DNA of 64,000 bases from Monoplex corrugatus (Eukaryota > Mollusca > Gastropoda > Littorinimorpha > Ranellidae). The translations under genes were made by a program, and so were the position numbers. The stretch spans positions 44,079,014 through 44,143,013 of the forward strand of contig JAPXFY010000022.1 in NCBI GenBank assembly GCA_030674185.1. The letters run 5' to 3'. The notes below the pieces were generated by a model. The model was not told where the DNA came from. It did not search any database and saw only the letters and a list, made by a program, of their open reading frames with translations. Shown one piece after another: positions 24,137 to 37,130 of this stretch; within the stretch, counting starts at the first letter, position 1; every line of letters begins with the position of its first letter.

Positions 24137-24692
24137 TGTTATTGTTGTTTAAAGCCCACGACTGCGAGAGCCATATCAAGGCTGTTTTTGTTGTTGTGTT
24201 TAAACCAGCGACTGCATAGAGCCATATCAGGGCTAACCCTTCAAAAATACATACTTCAACAGGGAAAAAAAAAAGAAAAGAAAATTAGTACACATTCAAT
24301 AATTCACGCACATAATCTAAGGACAAACCCCTGGCATTGACTACTCTGTCCAATTTACCACACAGGGGATTTAAAAAACACACCGACTACAATTTAAGCA
24401 TTCCTAACAACACTAAACACTATAAAAGCATAAATACCTAAATTTGCTTCCACATTCTCACCTCCCTGAGCCAAATATGCGCTTAACACTGTACCCAATT
24501 ATCAATCCTAAGAAAAAGCAGTAAGACTTGTCAAACACAAACAGGTGAATGGACAGCAGAAGAAACATAGAAGAAATGACAGAAAGCAAAGGAATAAGAA
24601 GAAACAAAGAGTGACAGAAAAGAGGAAATTTGCACAGAATTTCCAGAAGGTGGGATATATTTATACTGACAAGCCCCCGCATCCCACGGGGA
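24137..24692 (-). mobile_element. R copies 6 (tail) and 7
   Basis: A 47-bp tail fragment (24137-24183) is followed by a full copy (24184-24692). The latter carries many single-base deletions (for example taaaccagcgactg for taaagcccagccgactg), far more than neighbouring copies. Confidence 0.75.
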
Positions 24693-24905
24693 ACAATACA
24701 ATAACACAATCCCCAACACACAGAGAAATAAAAGACCACATATGCACATATAACACAACCACAAACACACATACAACACACCTCCCCACACAACAAAACA
24801 CACACATATAACACACTTAACACATTCAGAACACACACACACACAAAAAAACGATCAGTCAAATGAAATCTTCATTTACACCAACAACACAACATTTGTT
24901 GATCT

Positions 24906-25421
24906 TTTATTGTTGTTAAAGCCACGACGCATAGAGCCATATCAGGGCTATACCGCTCAAAACATAATACTTAAAGGAAAAAAAGAAAAAAAGAAAATTG
25001 TACACATATCAATACTTCACGCACATAATCTAGGACAAACCTGCATGACTACTCGTCCAATTTACCACACAGGGGATTAAAAAAAACACAGACAACAAAT
25101 TATAACATTCCTAACAACACTAAAACACCTAAAAAGCATAAATTACCTAAAATTGCTTCCACATTTCTCACCTCCCTGAGCCAAATATGCGCTTAACACA
25201 TGTACCCAATTATCAATCCTAAGAAAAAGCACGTAAGACTTTGTCAAACACAAACAGGTGAATGGACTAGCAAGGTAGGAAACGATAGGAAGAAATGACA
25301 GAAAGCAAAGGAATAACGAAGAAACAAAGAGTGACAGAAAAGAGGAAATTTCTAGCACAGAATTTCCAGAAGGTGGGTATACTATTTATACAGACAAAGC
25401 CCCCGGCATCCCCACGGGGGG
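24906..25421 (-). mobile_element. R element copy 8
   Basis: The left half is deletion-rich like copy 7. The right half (25140 onward) is again close to consensus, ending at CCCCACGGGGGG. Confidence 0.8.
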
Positions 25422-25854
25422 AACAATACAAATAACACAATATACATCTAGATGCACTTCATACACACACAGAGGCACACAACCACACACACACGTAAAA
25501 AGAAAAAAAAAAGACCACATATGCACATATAAACACAACCACAAACACACATGTGACATACACACCTCACCCCATCCCCCCCCACACACACACACACAAA
25601 AGAACACACACATAAATACACACACTTAACATTCAGATACACACACACACAAAAGAGACGATCAGTCAAGTGATCAATCTTCATTTTGACACCAACAAAC
25701 AATATCTATTTACACCAACAAACAACAACTATTAACACCAAAAACAATAACTACTGACATCAACAAACAATATAACAATATTTACCCCACACAACTATTC
25801 AAGTAAAGATAAGCACGGTTTGAAATCCACAATGAAAACACTTTGCTGATCTTG

Positions 25855-26510
25855 TCATTGTTGTTTAAAGCCCAGCCGACTGCGTAGAGCCATATCAGGG
25901 CTGTTCTTGTTATTGTTGTTTAAAGCCCAGCCGACTGCATAGAGCCGTATCAGGGCTGTTATTGTTATTGTTGTTTAAAGCCCAGCCGACTGCATAGAGC
26001 CATATCAGGGCTATAACCGCTTCAAAACATACATAACTTCAACAGGGAAAAAAAAAGGAAAGAAAAGAAAATTAAGTACACATATCAATACATTGACACA
26101 CATAATCTAAGGACAAGCCCCTGGCATTGACTACTCTGTCCAATTTACCACACAGGGGATTTAGAAAACACACCAGACTACAAATTTAAGCATTCCTAAC
26201 AACACTAAAACACCTATAAAAAGCATAAATTACCTAAAATTGCTTCCACATCTCTCACCTCCCTTGAGCCAAATATGCGCTTAACACATGTACCCAATTA
26301 TCAATCCTAAGAAAAAGCACGTAAGACTTTATCTAACGCATACAGGTGTACAGACTAGCAAGGTAGGAAACGATAGGAAGAAATGACAGAAAGCAAAGGA
26401 ATAAGGAAGAAACAAAGAGTGAGAGAAAAGAGGAAATTTCTAGCACAGAATTTCCAGAAGGTGGGGATACTATTTATACTGACAAAGCCCCCGGCATTCC
26501 CACGGGGGGA
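25855..26510 (-). mobile_element. R copies 9-11 (two tails plus full copy)
   Basis: Two successive tail fragments (25855-25902 and 25903-25957), each 'gttattgttgtttaaagccc' through 'catatcagggct', precede a full copy (25958-26510). The tail is therefore present three times in tandem. Confidence 0.85.
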
Positions 26511-26744
26511 ACAATGCAAATAACACAATATACATGTCAGAAACATGTGCATCTAGATGCACTTCACACACACACACACATACACACATGCGCGTGAAAA
26601 AAAAAGACCTCATATGCACATGTATATACACAACCACAAACACATATACACACCTCACCACCACCATCCCACACACAAAAAGAACACACAAGCACACACA
26701 TAAGTACACACACTTAGCACTCAGATGTGCGTACACAAAACAGA

Positions 26745-27132
26745 CAGTCATGTGATCAATCTTCATTTTGACACCGACAAACAATAACTATTTACACCAA
26801 CAAACAATAACTATTTACACCAACAAACAACAACTATTGACACCAACAATCAACAACTATTAACACCAACAAACAATAACTTAACATCAACAAATAATAA
26901 CTATTAACACCAACAAACAACAACTTGACACCAACAAACAATAACTATTGACACCAACAAACAACAACTACTGACAACAAACAATAACACCAACAAATAA
27001 TAATTATTAACACCAACAAACAGTAACTTTTGACATCAACAAACAATATAACAATATTCTACCCCACACAACTATTCAAGTACAGATTGAGAGAAGCAAG
27101 GTTTGAAATCCACAATGAAAACATTTTGCAGA
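26745..27132. repeat. (ACACCAACAAACAATAACTATTG)n-like tandem repeat
   Basis: A 23- to 25-bp repeat (caccaacaaacaataacta) occurs about 11 times at 26770-27050. Shorter versions lie at the same place in other units (23145-23260 and 25690-25775), so it is part of the composite unit and varies in copy number. Confidence 0.85.
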
Positions 27133-27670
27133 TCTTGTTATTGTTAAGCCCAGCTGACTGCTTAGAGCCATATCAGGGCTATAACCGCTTCAAAATATAC
27201 ACCATACCTCAACAGGAAAAAAAAAATTAAGTACACATATCAATGCATTTACGCACATAATCTACAGACATGCCCCTGGCGCTGACCACTCCATCCAATT
27301 CATCGCAGAGGGGATTTAAAAAACACATCTGAATGCAGATTTAAGCATAAATAAGAACACTAAATCATACATAAAAACAGGCCTAAGTTACTTAAAACTG
27401 TTTCTACATATCTCACCTCCCTAGAGCCAAAAATGCACTTAATATGTGTACCCAATTATCAATCCCAAGAAAAAGTACGCAAGACTTTATTGAACACATA
27501 CACATGAATGGACCAACAAGAAACAAAATGATAGGAAGAAATGACAGAAAGGAAAGGAATATGGAAGAAACAAAGACAGTCACATAAAAGAGGAAATTTC
27601 TAGCACAGAATTTCCAGAAGGTGGGGATACTATTTATACTGAAAGAGCCCCCGGCATCCCCACGGGGGGG
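27133..27670 (-). mobile_element. R element copy 12
   Basis: Full-length R. The minus-strand frame 27413-27709 is open from the CA-rich flank to the conserved stop, reading INSIPTFWKFCARNFLF in its first part. Confidence 0.8.
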
Positions 27671-28423
27671 ACAATACAAACATAACAGACATGTCAGAAA
27701 CATGTGCATCTACATGCGCTTCATACAAACACGCGCGCCAGCGCACACACACACACAAATCAAACACATATACACATACATACACAACCACAAACACACA
27801 TACACCCCTCCCCACACCCACACGCAAAAGAACGCACATAAACACACACACTTAACACTCAGATACACACACCCACACGCACACAAAGTATCAAACACAT
27901 GCACATATCTACACAACCACAAACACACATACAGATACACACACACACACGGACACACATCAACACACACACTTAACACTCAGATACAGGCAAACAAAAG
28001 ATGCAACCATGATCAATCTTCATCAAACAACAATACAACAATACTTTACCCCACACAACTTATCAAGAACAGATAAGCACAGTCTTAAAAAAACTTCACA
28101 ATGAAAACATTTTGTTGATCTCAAACTGACACTAACATTCCATCTCCTTGTAAAGACAATCCGGGACACACACAAAAATTCTGCAGTCAGCATTCTCTCC
28201 TCAAAGTAAACAGTTCAATCAGACATGCCACTGCATTTAACAGCTTACTGTCAAGCTGAATTCCCACACACAAATAATTCATATATACACCATGAGATCA
28301 AAAATATAAAAAAACTGTAAAAGTCCGTCCATAAACCATTCAAATTAAAAAAAAAGTTTCTTTGAAAATGAATAACTGCAGGTGAGATAAATTGATATGA
28401 AAAAGAATTCTTAAGATTAGCAC

Positions 28424-28460
28424 AGTATGGATAGGATGAAGGAGTCAAAGGGTTAAGTTT
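28424..28460. mobile_element. Half of a palindromic MITE
   Basis: Only the right arm (ggataggatgaaggagtcaa then agggttaag) is present; the left arm and about 100 flanking bases seen at 29500-29640 are missing. An identical junction occurs at 30990-31024. Confidence 0.7.
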
Positions 28461-28480
28461 TTGCTTTATTAATATGTTAC

Positions 28481-28866
28481 TGTTATTTCTGTTTAAAGCC
28501 CAGCCAACTGCTTAGAGCCATATCAGGGCTATGAGCGTTTCAAAACATACAAAACTTCAACAGGAAAAAAAAAGAGAAAAGAAAAGTATACATATCAATG
28601 CATTCGCTCACATAATCTAAGGACATGCCTCTCGCGCTGATCACTGTCCAATTTATCGCACAAGGGATTTATTAAAGATACCTGAATACAAATTTAAGCA
28701 TACATAAGAACACCAAAACACACATACACACACAAAAATAAAAAACAGGCACAAATTACCTAAAATTGCTTCCACATAGCCTACCTCCCTAGAGCCAAAA
28801 TTGGACTTCATACATGTATCCAATTATCATTCGTAAGAAAAAGTATGTAAGAGTAAGACTTTTCAA
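28481..28866 (-). mobile_element. R element copy 13, 5'-deleted
   Basis: Tail and middle of R are present; the TATA-like 5' part is absent and the copy stops at about 28866 in (CA)n. Confidence 0.75.
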
Positions 28867-28892
28867 ACACACACAGAGACACTTGCACTCGC

Positions 28893-28938
<46 letters not shown>

Positions 28939-29573
28939 AAAGAATCACACATACACACACACACACTAAAAGAATCAACACACATGCAAATACATACACA
29001 ACCACAAACACACACACACACACATTTAACACTCAGATACAGACACAAAGAAACAGCCAAGTGATCAAGTTTCATTTTGACACCAAAAAAAAACAATTAT
29101 TGACAACAACAACATAACATTTGACCCCATACAACTATTCAAGTACAGATAAGCACAATTTGAAATCCACAATGACAACACTTTGCTGATCTAAAACAAA
29201 CATTCCATCCCTTTGTAAAGACAATCTGGGACAAACAAACAAATTCTGCAGTCAGTAATCTCTACTCAAAGTAGAGTTCAATCACACCTGCCACTGCACT
29301 CAACAACTTACTGTCAAGCCAAATTCCAAGACAAAAATAATCCGTACATACACCATGAGATAAAAAAATAAATAAATAAACAAACAAATAAAACATAAAA
29401 GTCCATCCATAAACTAGTCAAATAAAAAAAAGAAAAGTTCATTTGAAAATGAATAACTGCAGGTGAGATGAGAAATTGATATGAAAAAAATTCTTAAGAT
29501 TAGCGCAGTATGTTTCATTTTCATATCAATTTCAAGAATAAGTAAAGATCTGTTTAATTTCTTTTAAAGATAG

Positions 29574-29653
29574 TTAACCCTTTGATTCCCGCACCCTACT
29601 GACCAGCTTCCTGCAGGAAGCTAGTGGATAGGATGAAGGAGTCAAAGGGTTAA
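29574..29653. mobile_element. Palindromic TTAA-flanked MITE (80 bp)
   Basis: Hairpin element starting TTAACCCTTTGATTCCC and ending GGAGTCAAAGGGTTAA, with CTGCAG at the centre. The arms pair with a few mismatches (ctactgacca / ctagtggata). It corresponds to the core palindrome only. Confidence 0.85.
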
Positions 29654-29680
29654 GTTTTTGCTTTACTAATATGTTACTGT

Positions 29681-30228
29681 TATTTCTATTTAAAGCTCAG
29701 CCGACTGCGCAGAGCCATATCACTATCAGGGCTATAACCGATTAAAAAACATACAAAAAAAAACAAAAAAAAGGAAAGAAAATTAAATACACGTATCAAT
29801 GCATTCGCACACATAATCTAAGGACATGCCCCTGGCGTTGACCACTCCATCCAATTTTTCGCACAAGGAATTTAAAAAACACACCTGAATACAACTTAAG
29901 CATACCTAAGGACACCAAAACATATAAAAACAGGCATAAATTACAAAAAAAATATTGCTTCTGCATAGCTCACCTCCCTAGAGCCAAAAATGCACTTAAT
30001 AAGACATGTACCCAATTATCAATCCAAAGAAAAAATATGCAAGACTTTATCGAACACATACACATGAATGGACCAGCAAGGAACAAAATGATAGGAAGAA
30101 ATGACAGAAAGGAAAGGAATATGGAAGAAACAAAGACAGTCACATAAAAGAGGAAATTTCTAGCACAGAATTTCCAGAAGGTGGGGATACTATTTATACT
30201 GAAACAGCCCCCGGCATCCCCACGGGGG
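29681..30228 (-). mobile_element. R element copy 14
   Basis: Full-length R, open minus-strand frame to the conserved stop (29970-30350), with a TATAAATAG box in minus-strand sense at about 30190-30200. Confidence 0.8.
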
Positions 30229-31040
30229 AACAATACAAACATAACAGACATGTCAGAAACATGTGCATCTACATGCACTTCATACACGCACGCGCGCGCG
30301 CACACACACACACACACACAAATCAAACACATATACACATACATACACAATCACAAACATACATACACCCCTCCCCACACCCACACGCAAAAAAACGCAC
30401 ATAAACACACATACTTAACACTCAGATACACACACACACACAGCGCGAAAAGTATCAAACACATGCACATATCTACACAACCACAAACACACAACCACAA
30501 ACACACATCAACACACGGACACACATCAACACACACACTTAACACTCAGATACAGGCAAACAAAAGATGCAACCATGATCAATCTTCATCAAACAACACT
30601 ACAACAATACTTTACCCCACACAACTTTTTAAGAACAGATAAGCACAGTCTTAAAAAAACTCCACAATGAAAACATTTTGTTGATCTCAAACTGACACTA
30701 ACATTCCATCTCCTTGTAAAGACAATCCGGGACACACAAAAATTCTGCAGTCAGCATTCTCTCCTCAAAGTAAACAGTTCAATCAGACATGCCACTGCAT
30801 TTAACAGCTTACTGTCAAGCTGAATTCCAACACACAAATAATTCATATATATATACCATGAGATCACAAATATAAAAAAGAACTGTAAAAGTCCGTCCAT
30901 AAACCATTCAAATTAAAAAAAAATTTCTTTGAAAATGAATAACTGCAGGTGAAATAAATTGATATGAAAAAATTTTCTTTAGATTAGCACAGTATGGATA
31001 GGATGAAGGAGTCAAAGGGTTAAGTTTCTGCTTTACTAAT

Positions 31041-31493
31041 GTTACTGTTATTTCTGTTCAAAGCCCAGCCAACTGCTTAGAGCCATATCAGGGCTATGAG
31101 CGTTTCAAAACATACAAAACTTCAACCGGAAAAAAAAAGAGAAAAGAAAAGTATACATATCAATGCATTCGCGCACATAATCTAAGGACATGCCTCTCAC
31201 GCTGATCACTGTCCAATTTATCGCACAAGGGATTTATTAAAGATACCTGAATACAAATTTAAGCATACATAAGGACACCAAAACACACACACACACACAC
31301 ACACACAAATAAAAAACAGGCACAAATTACCTAAAATTGCTTCCACATAGCCTACCTCCTTAGAGCCAAAATTGGACTTCATACATGTATCCAATTATCA
31401 TTCGTAAGAAAAAGTATGGATTGTAAGAGTAAGACTTTATCGAACACATACACACAGATGAATGGACCAGCAAGGCAGAAAATGATAGAAACA
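31041..31493 (-). mobile_element. R element copy 15, internally deleted
   Basis: The tail and middle are as in copy 13. After 'gaccagcaaggcagaaaatg' the sequence jumps to 'acagacatgtcag', so the 5' TATA-containing part is deleted. Confidence 0.75.
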
Positions 31494-32245
31494 ACAGACA
31501 TGTCAGTAACATGTGCATCTAGATGCACTTCAAACACACAAGACACTTGCACTCGCCCTCTCTCTCACACACAACACCACAAACACACACACGAAAAGAA
31601 TCACACAACAACCACTACAACACACACAACAACACCACACACAAAAGAATCAACACACATGCAAATACATACACAGCCACAAACACACACACACACACTT
31701 AACACTCAGATACAGACACAAAGAAACAGCCAAGTGATCAATCTTCATTTTGACACCAAGAAAACAACTATTGACATCAACAACAACATAACATTTGACC
31801 CCATACAACTATTCAAGTACAGATAAGCACAATTTGAAATCCACAATGAAAACATTTTGCTGATGTAAAACAAACATTCCATCCCTTTGTAAAGACAATC
31901 TGGGACAAACAAACAAATTCTGCAGTCAGTAATCTCTCCTCAAAGTAGAGTTCAATCACACCTGCCACTGCACTCAACAACTTACTGTCAAGCCGAATTC
32001 CAAGACAAAAATAATCCGTACATACACCATAAGATCAAAAACAAAAAACAAAAAAACAAAACAAAAACATAAAAGTCCATCCATAAACCAGTCAAATAAA
32101 AAAAAAACTTCATTTGAAAATGAATAACTGCAGGTGAGATGAGAAATTGATATGAAAAAGAATTCTTAAGATTAGCGCAGTATGTTTCATTTTCATATCA
32201 ATTTCAAGAATATGTAAAGATCTGTTTAATTTCTTTTAAAGATAG

Positions 32246-32368
32246 TTAACCCTTTGATTCTCGTACCCTATCCACCAACTGCAAAGCTTTAATCCTTTGA
32301 CTCCGTCACCCAATTGACCAGCTTCCTGCAGGAAGCTAGTGGATAGGATGAAGGAGTCAAAGGGTTAA
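32246..32368. mobile_element. Palindromic MITE
   Basis: An outer left arm (ttaaccctttgattctcgta) is followed by the core palindrome around CTGCAG (about 32331) and a TTAA right end. The second left arm reads aatcctttgactccgtcacc. Confidence 0.8.
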
Positions 32369-32394
32369 GTTTTTGCTTTACTAATAATAATGTG

Positions 32395-32957
32395 TTACTG
32401 TTATTTCTATTTAAAGCCCAGACGACTGCGCTGAGCCATATCAGGGCTATAACCGATTAAAAACATACAAAACTTCAACAGGGAAAAAAAAAAAAAAAGG
32501 AATAAAAATTAAATACACATATCAATGCATTCATGCACATAATCTAAGGACATGCCCCTGGCGTTGACCACTCCGTCCAATTTATCGCACAAGGAATTTA
32601 AAAAACACCTGAATACAACTTCAAGCACACCTAAGAACACCAAAACGTATATAAAAATTGGCATAAATTACCAAAAAAATATTGCTTCTGCATAGCTCAC
32701 CTCCCTAGAGCCAAAAATGCACTTAATAATACATGTACCCAATTATCAATCCAAAGAAAAAGTATGCAAGACTTTATCGAACACATACACATGAATGGAC
32801 CAGCAAGGCAGAAAATAATAGGAAGAGATGACAGAAAGTAAAGGAATATGGAAGAAACAAAGACAGTCACACAAAAGAGGAAATTTCTAGCACAGAATTT
32901 CCAGAAGGTGGGGATACTATTTATACTGAAACAGCCCCCGGCATCCCCACGGGGGGA
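32395..32957 (-). mobile_element. R element copy 16
   Basis: Full-length R, open minus-strand frame 32697-32990, flanked on the right by a long CA-rich stretch (33000-33660). Confidence 0.8.
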
Positions 32958-33004
32958 ACAATACAACAGACATGTCAGAAACATGTGCATCTAGATGCGC
33001 TTCA

Positions 33005-33223
33005 TACACACACAGAGGCACACGCACACACATACACACAAAAATACACACGAAAAAAATCAAACAAATACACATACATTCACAACCACAAACATACATA
33101 AACCCCTCCCCACACCCACACAACACACATAAACACACAGACACACTTTACATTGATACACACACACACACACTAGCACGCTCTCATGCTCTCATGCCTC
33201 TCACACACACACACACAACACAC

Positions 33224-33264
<41 letters not shown>

Positions 33265-33523
33265 TATCAAACACATGCACATATCTACACAACCACACAC
33301 ACAACACACAAATTAAACACATACACATATATACACAACCACAAACACATACACCCCTCCTCACACCCCACACACAAAAGAATACATATAAAGTGATAAA
33401 CACACACATTTAACACTCAGATACACACACACACACACACCACACACACACCAGCATGCTCTCTCTTTCTCTCTAGTCTAAAATCACTTTAGTGAATAGA
33501 CATTAAATCAAAGACCACCACCA

Positions 33524-33558
<35 letters not shown>

Positions 33559-33665
33559 AAGCGTGGAAAGTATCAAACATGTACATATCTACATAACCAC
33601 AAACACACACACACACACACAACACACACACACACAAGAACACACATCAACACACACACTTAACA
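33005..33665. repeat. CA-rich microsatellite cluster
   Basis: Several (CA)n and (CT)n runs with short unique interludes. It appears to be an expanded version of the CA segment of the composite unit, with internal duplication ('agtatcaaacacatgcacat', 'catatctacacaaccacaaa' recurring). Confidence 0.85.
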
Positions 33666-34196
33666 CTCAGATACAGGCAAGCAAAAGATGCAACCGTGAT
33701 CAATCTTCATACTGACATCAAACAACACTACAACAATACTTTACCCCACACAACTTTTCAAGCACAGATAAGCACAGTCAAAAAAACTCCACAATAAAAT
33801 TTTTGTTGATCTCAAACTGAATCTAACATTCCATCTCCTCGTAAAACAATCAGGGACAAAAAAAAAATTCTGCAGTCAACATTCTCTCCTCAAAGTAAAC
33901 AGTTCAATCAGACATGCCACTGCATTTAACTGCTTACTGTCAAGCTGAATTCCAACACACAAATAATCCATACATAAACCATGAGATCAAAATTTTTTTA
34001 AAAAACATGTAAAAGTCCATCCATAAACCAGTCAAATAAAAAACAAAAACAAAGTTCATTTGAAAATGAATAACACTACAGTTGGTGAGGTGAGAAATTG
34101 ATATGAAAAAGAATTCTTATGACTAGCGCAGTATGTTTCATTTTCATATCAATTTCAAGAATAAGTAAAGATCTGTTTAATTTCTTTCAAAGATAT

Positions 34197-34464
34197 TTAA
34201 CCCTTTGACTCCCGCACTCTATCCGCAAACTGCAAAACCTTAACCCTTCGACACCCTCATCTTATCCACTAGCTTCCTGCAGGAAGCTAGTGGATTGGGT
34301 GAAGGAGGCAAAGGTTAAGTTCTTGCTTTGCTAACATGGTTTGACAATGTAAGATGCTGATGTATAGGGACGGGTGCAGGAGTCAAAGGATTAAGTTTTT
34401 GCTCACTAACAATGGTTTGACAATATAAGGTGCTGATGTATAGGGTGCAGAGTCAAACGGTTAA
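34197..34464. mobile_element. Palindromic MITE with repeated right arm
   Basis: Core hairpin 34197-34318 with CTGCAG at about 34279. The outer right arm follows twice in tandem ('tttgacaatgtaagatgctg...gagtcaaaggattaa' to 34394 and a second version to 34464). Confidence 0.75.
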
Positions 34465-34780
34465 AGTATTTTGACTTTGAACCCATAAACCACAGAGTAC
34501 TGGTTGTGATCCAAAAACAACGGGGCATCAACAGCTGTCTGTGAACCTGGCCATTGGCAGGTGTGTCATCTAACACACACATTCAACAGCTTTTGTCAGT
34601 CGTCCTGAACACTCAAGCTGTAAAGATCCCATCAATAAATAGCCGAGATAATGGACATGTGCATACACAACACACAGCCTTCCTTGGTCAATTGGATTGG
34701 AGACAAATACATTCCTCTCCTTTTCATATCAACCTTTCTCCAGTTTAAACACATCCCTAGTTTCAAGTTCAAGTTCATAT

Positions 34781-34850
34781 TGCTTAGAGCCCAGCTGACT
34801 ACTAGAGCCATATCAGGGCTAACACCACATCAAAAAAAACCCTAGATAAG
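34781..34850 (-). mobile_element. R tail fragment
   Basis: Diverged R 3' end (agagcccagctgacta, agagccatatcagggct) preceded by tandem 'ttcaag'. Confidence 0.6.
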
Positions 34851-35624
34851 TTTTTTTAGATACAAGGAAAATAAAAAGTAGTCCATAATATCTAATGATA
34901 CAGATGTTTCCCAAATACACAGCCCTCACAGCTTAAGCCTAAGGGGCTTTCACAATACAATCACAGAAAAAAAAAGGGAAGGAGAAAACACTACACACAG
35001 CACAACATCCACACATATGACACATGCTAAACACACTGTGTAATATAAAACACACATGCATGCACACACCACACCCGCGCGCACACACACACAAAAACAC
35101 GACAACGCCCAAGCACACACACATCACTACACACACTTGATATTAAAACACATGCACACACACACACACACCTGCGCACAGCACACACACATGCACACAC
35201 ACACACACACAAGAACACACACGCACGCACGCATGCGCACCACACACACACACACACTCTTTTAATATTAACAAAACTCAACACACACACACAGAATATT
35301 AATTAAAAAATAATACACTACGAGCGCGTGCGCGACACACACAAACATGTGCACGGCTGTCTGCACACACTCACACACACCACACACACACACACACACA
35401 CACCACACACACACACATCTATCCATTTTCTTCCCAGAATCAATCTGGCTGAAGTCAGTTAAACCAATCTCTCTCTCTGGGACAAAAGATGGGGCAAATG
35501 CACTATTCTCTCTGACTGTCATCTCCCTTACAATGTCTCTGACATGACAGGGAGCATTTTCAAAAAAACACCTGCCTTCTTCATTCAGCCGAATTCCACA
35601 ATCAACAATTGACATCATAATGAA
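34851..35624. other. Spacer with CA microsatellites
   Basis: Low-copy sequence; imperfect (CA)n at 35048-35260 and 35278-35420. No gene recognised. Confidence 0.55.
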
Positions 35625-35958
35625 TTGTCATTTAGTCATTCTTTGCTTATAAGGTCTCGTTAATTAGTAATCTGTGCCTATAAGTCTGGTCAATTTATAA
35701 TCTTTGTGCTATAAGGCTGGTCATTATAATTCTTTGCCATAAGGGCTGTCAATTAATCAATTCTTTGTGCTTAAGTTGTCAATTTACAATTTTTGTGCCT
35801 AGTATGGTCTTTAGTTAATCTTTGTGCCTATACAGGTCGGTCAATTTAGTTAATTCTTTGATTATAAGGTCTGTCATTTATTATTCTTGTATTTATAAGT
35901 CTGGTCATTTAGTTAATTCTTGTATTAAGGTCTGTCAATTTAGTTATTCTTATCGATA
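35625..35958. repeat. ~37-bp AT-rich minisatellite
   Basis: About nine units on 'ataaggtctgtcaatttagt' + 'taattctttgtgcct', with frequent small deletions. Confidence 0.8.
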
Positions 35959-36600
35959 CTTCTACGTCTATTCACATTTGTATATAAACACCACGAAATT
36001 GTGTTTCACTGCAACCAACAATTGACATCATTACAATATCCGGTTCAATTTAAATCAGTTTTCTCGTGCCTACATACATTCTGTACTTTATTTCATGTAT
36101 GTAATTGGTATGCAAACACCATGAATGGTTATGTTTTACTACAATCAACAACTGAAATCTTGATAACATCTGGTCAATTTTGTCAATCTTTACGTCTAAA
36201 ATACTTCTATACTGAGTCTATGTATGGTTTTTAATATAACCACCATGAAATCACCAACTGACACCACAACAACATCTGGTCAATTCAGATTTTTTTATGC
36301 CTACGTACTTCTATATTCAGTTTATGTATATATAAGCATCACTAAATCATCATTTCACTACTTTGTTTAGTTAAATATAGATACATGAAATTATCATGTT
36401 TTAACTATTTTGTGTGTTCTCTAAATGATGTTTCACTCACTTAACCCATTTGAATTCACCTATTTTGTTTTTATGTATAGTATATAAACACCATGAAATG
36501 ATTGTGTTTCACCATTTTGTTTATTTGAATGCAGACACCTGAAATGATCATGCTTTATCTACTTTGTGTTCTTTAACGTAAGCACCCTAATGAGATTTAT
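35959..36600. repeat. ~120-bp diverged tandem repeat
   Basis: Recurring order: 'aaacaccatgaaat', 'caaccaacaactgacatc', 'acatctggtcaattt', 'cgtacttctatact', 'tatgtat'. Units begin near 35985, 36110, 36235 and 36340; a shorter related unit continues to 36600. Confidence 0.7.
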
Positions 36601-37017
36601 TTACTGAACGTGTTGAATTCACCTATCTGATTCCACTTTAAGAATTCAAAGGGGAAATACCAAAAGTCATCAAAATTTAATCAATAGTAAAAATAATTTA
36701 ACAAAAACATGCATGTTCTATGTCTATGGCTGCAAATAGACCTTCTGCTAATGTTTACAGGACTTTAATTCTTCCAACTGTTTACTTTCAGAAAGTTGAC
36801 ATACTTTCGATGGATTTCACACAAAAAGGTTGTCACCATTTCAGAAACACTTCTAGCAAATTTTCCTTTAGTAAACAAACCAAAATTTACCAGGATAAAG
36901 TTACCTGTTCGAATCATTAGATCACAATATGGGAGCAAAAGGACCACTCCAGCAGTAACACCACAGAGCAATTATCTTTCAGTAAGAGATGCTCAACAGT
37001 CTATGAATGACATTACA
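36601..37017. other. Spacer, nothing recognised
   Basis: Low-copy AT-rich sequence. A 111-codon plus-strand frame (36796-37131) ends within an R fragment and has no recognisable domain. Confidence 0.4.
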
Positions 37018-37130
37018 GACAGCAAAGGAGCAAGGCAGAAAAGAGTGACAGTAAAGAAGAAATTTCTACCAACACAATTTCCAGAAGGTGGGGATACTAT
37101 TTATCTGAAAGAGCCCCCAGCATCCACATA
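37018..37130 (-). mobile_element. R element 5' fragment
   Basis: Contains 'aatttccagaaggtggggat' and 'actatttatctgaaag' and ends 'cccccagcatccaca'. Only the TATA-side quarter of R is present. Confidence 0.7.

Larger units (their letters stand above)
22198..34340 (-). repeat. Tandem array of R-element composite units
   Basis: About ten head-to-tail composite units, each made of an R element (minus-strand sense), a CA-rich tract and a linker. In the right half the linker contains 'ttaacactcagatacag', 'accccacacaact', 'attctgcagtcagcattctc' and 'actgtcaagctgaattcc', and it recurs at about 27955-28480, 29025-29680, 30535-31030, 31690-32390 and 33655-34330. Unit length is 1.2-1.9 kb there and 0.7-1.3 kb in the left half. 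Copies 12 and 14 are more alike, as are 13 and 15, implying duplication of two-unit blocks (27.1-29.7 kb and 29.7-32.4 kb). Confidence 0.85.
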
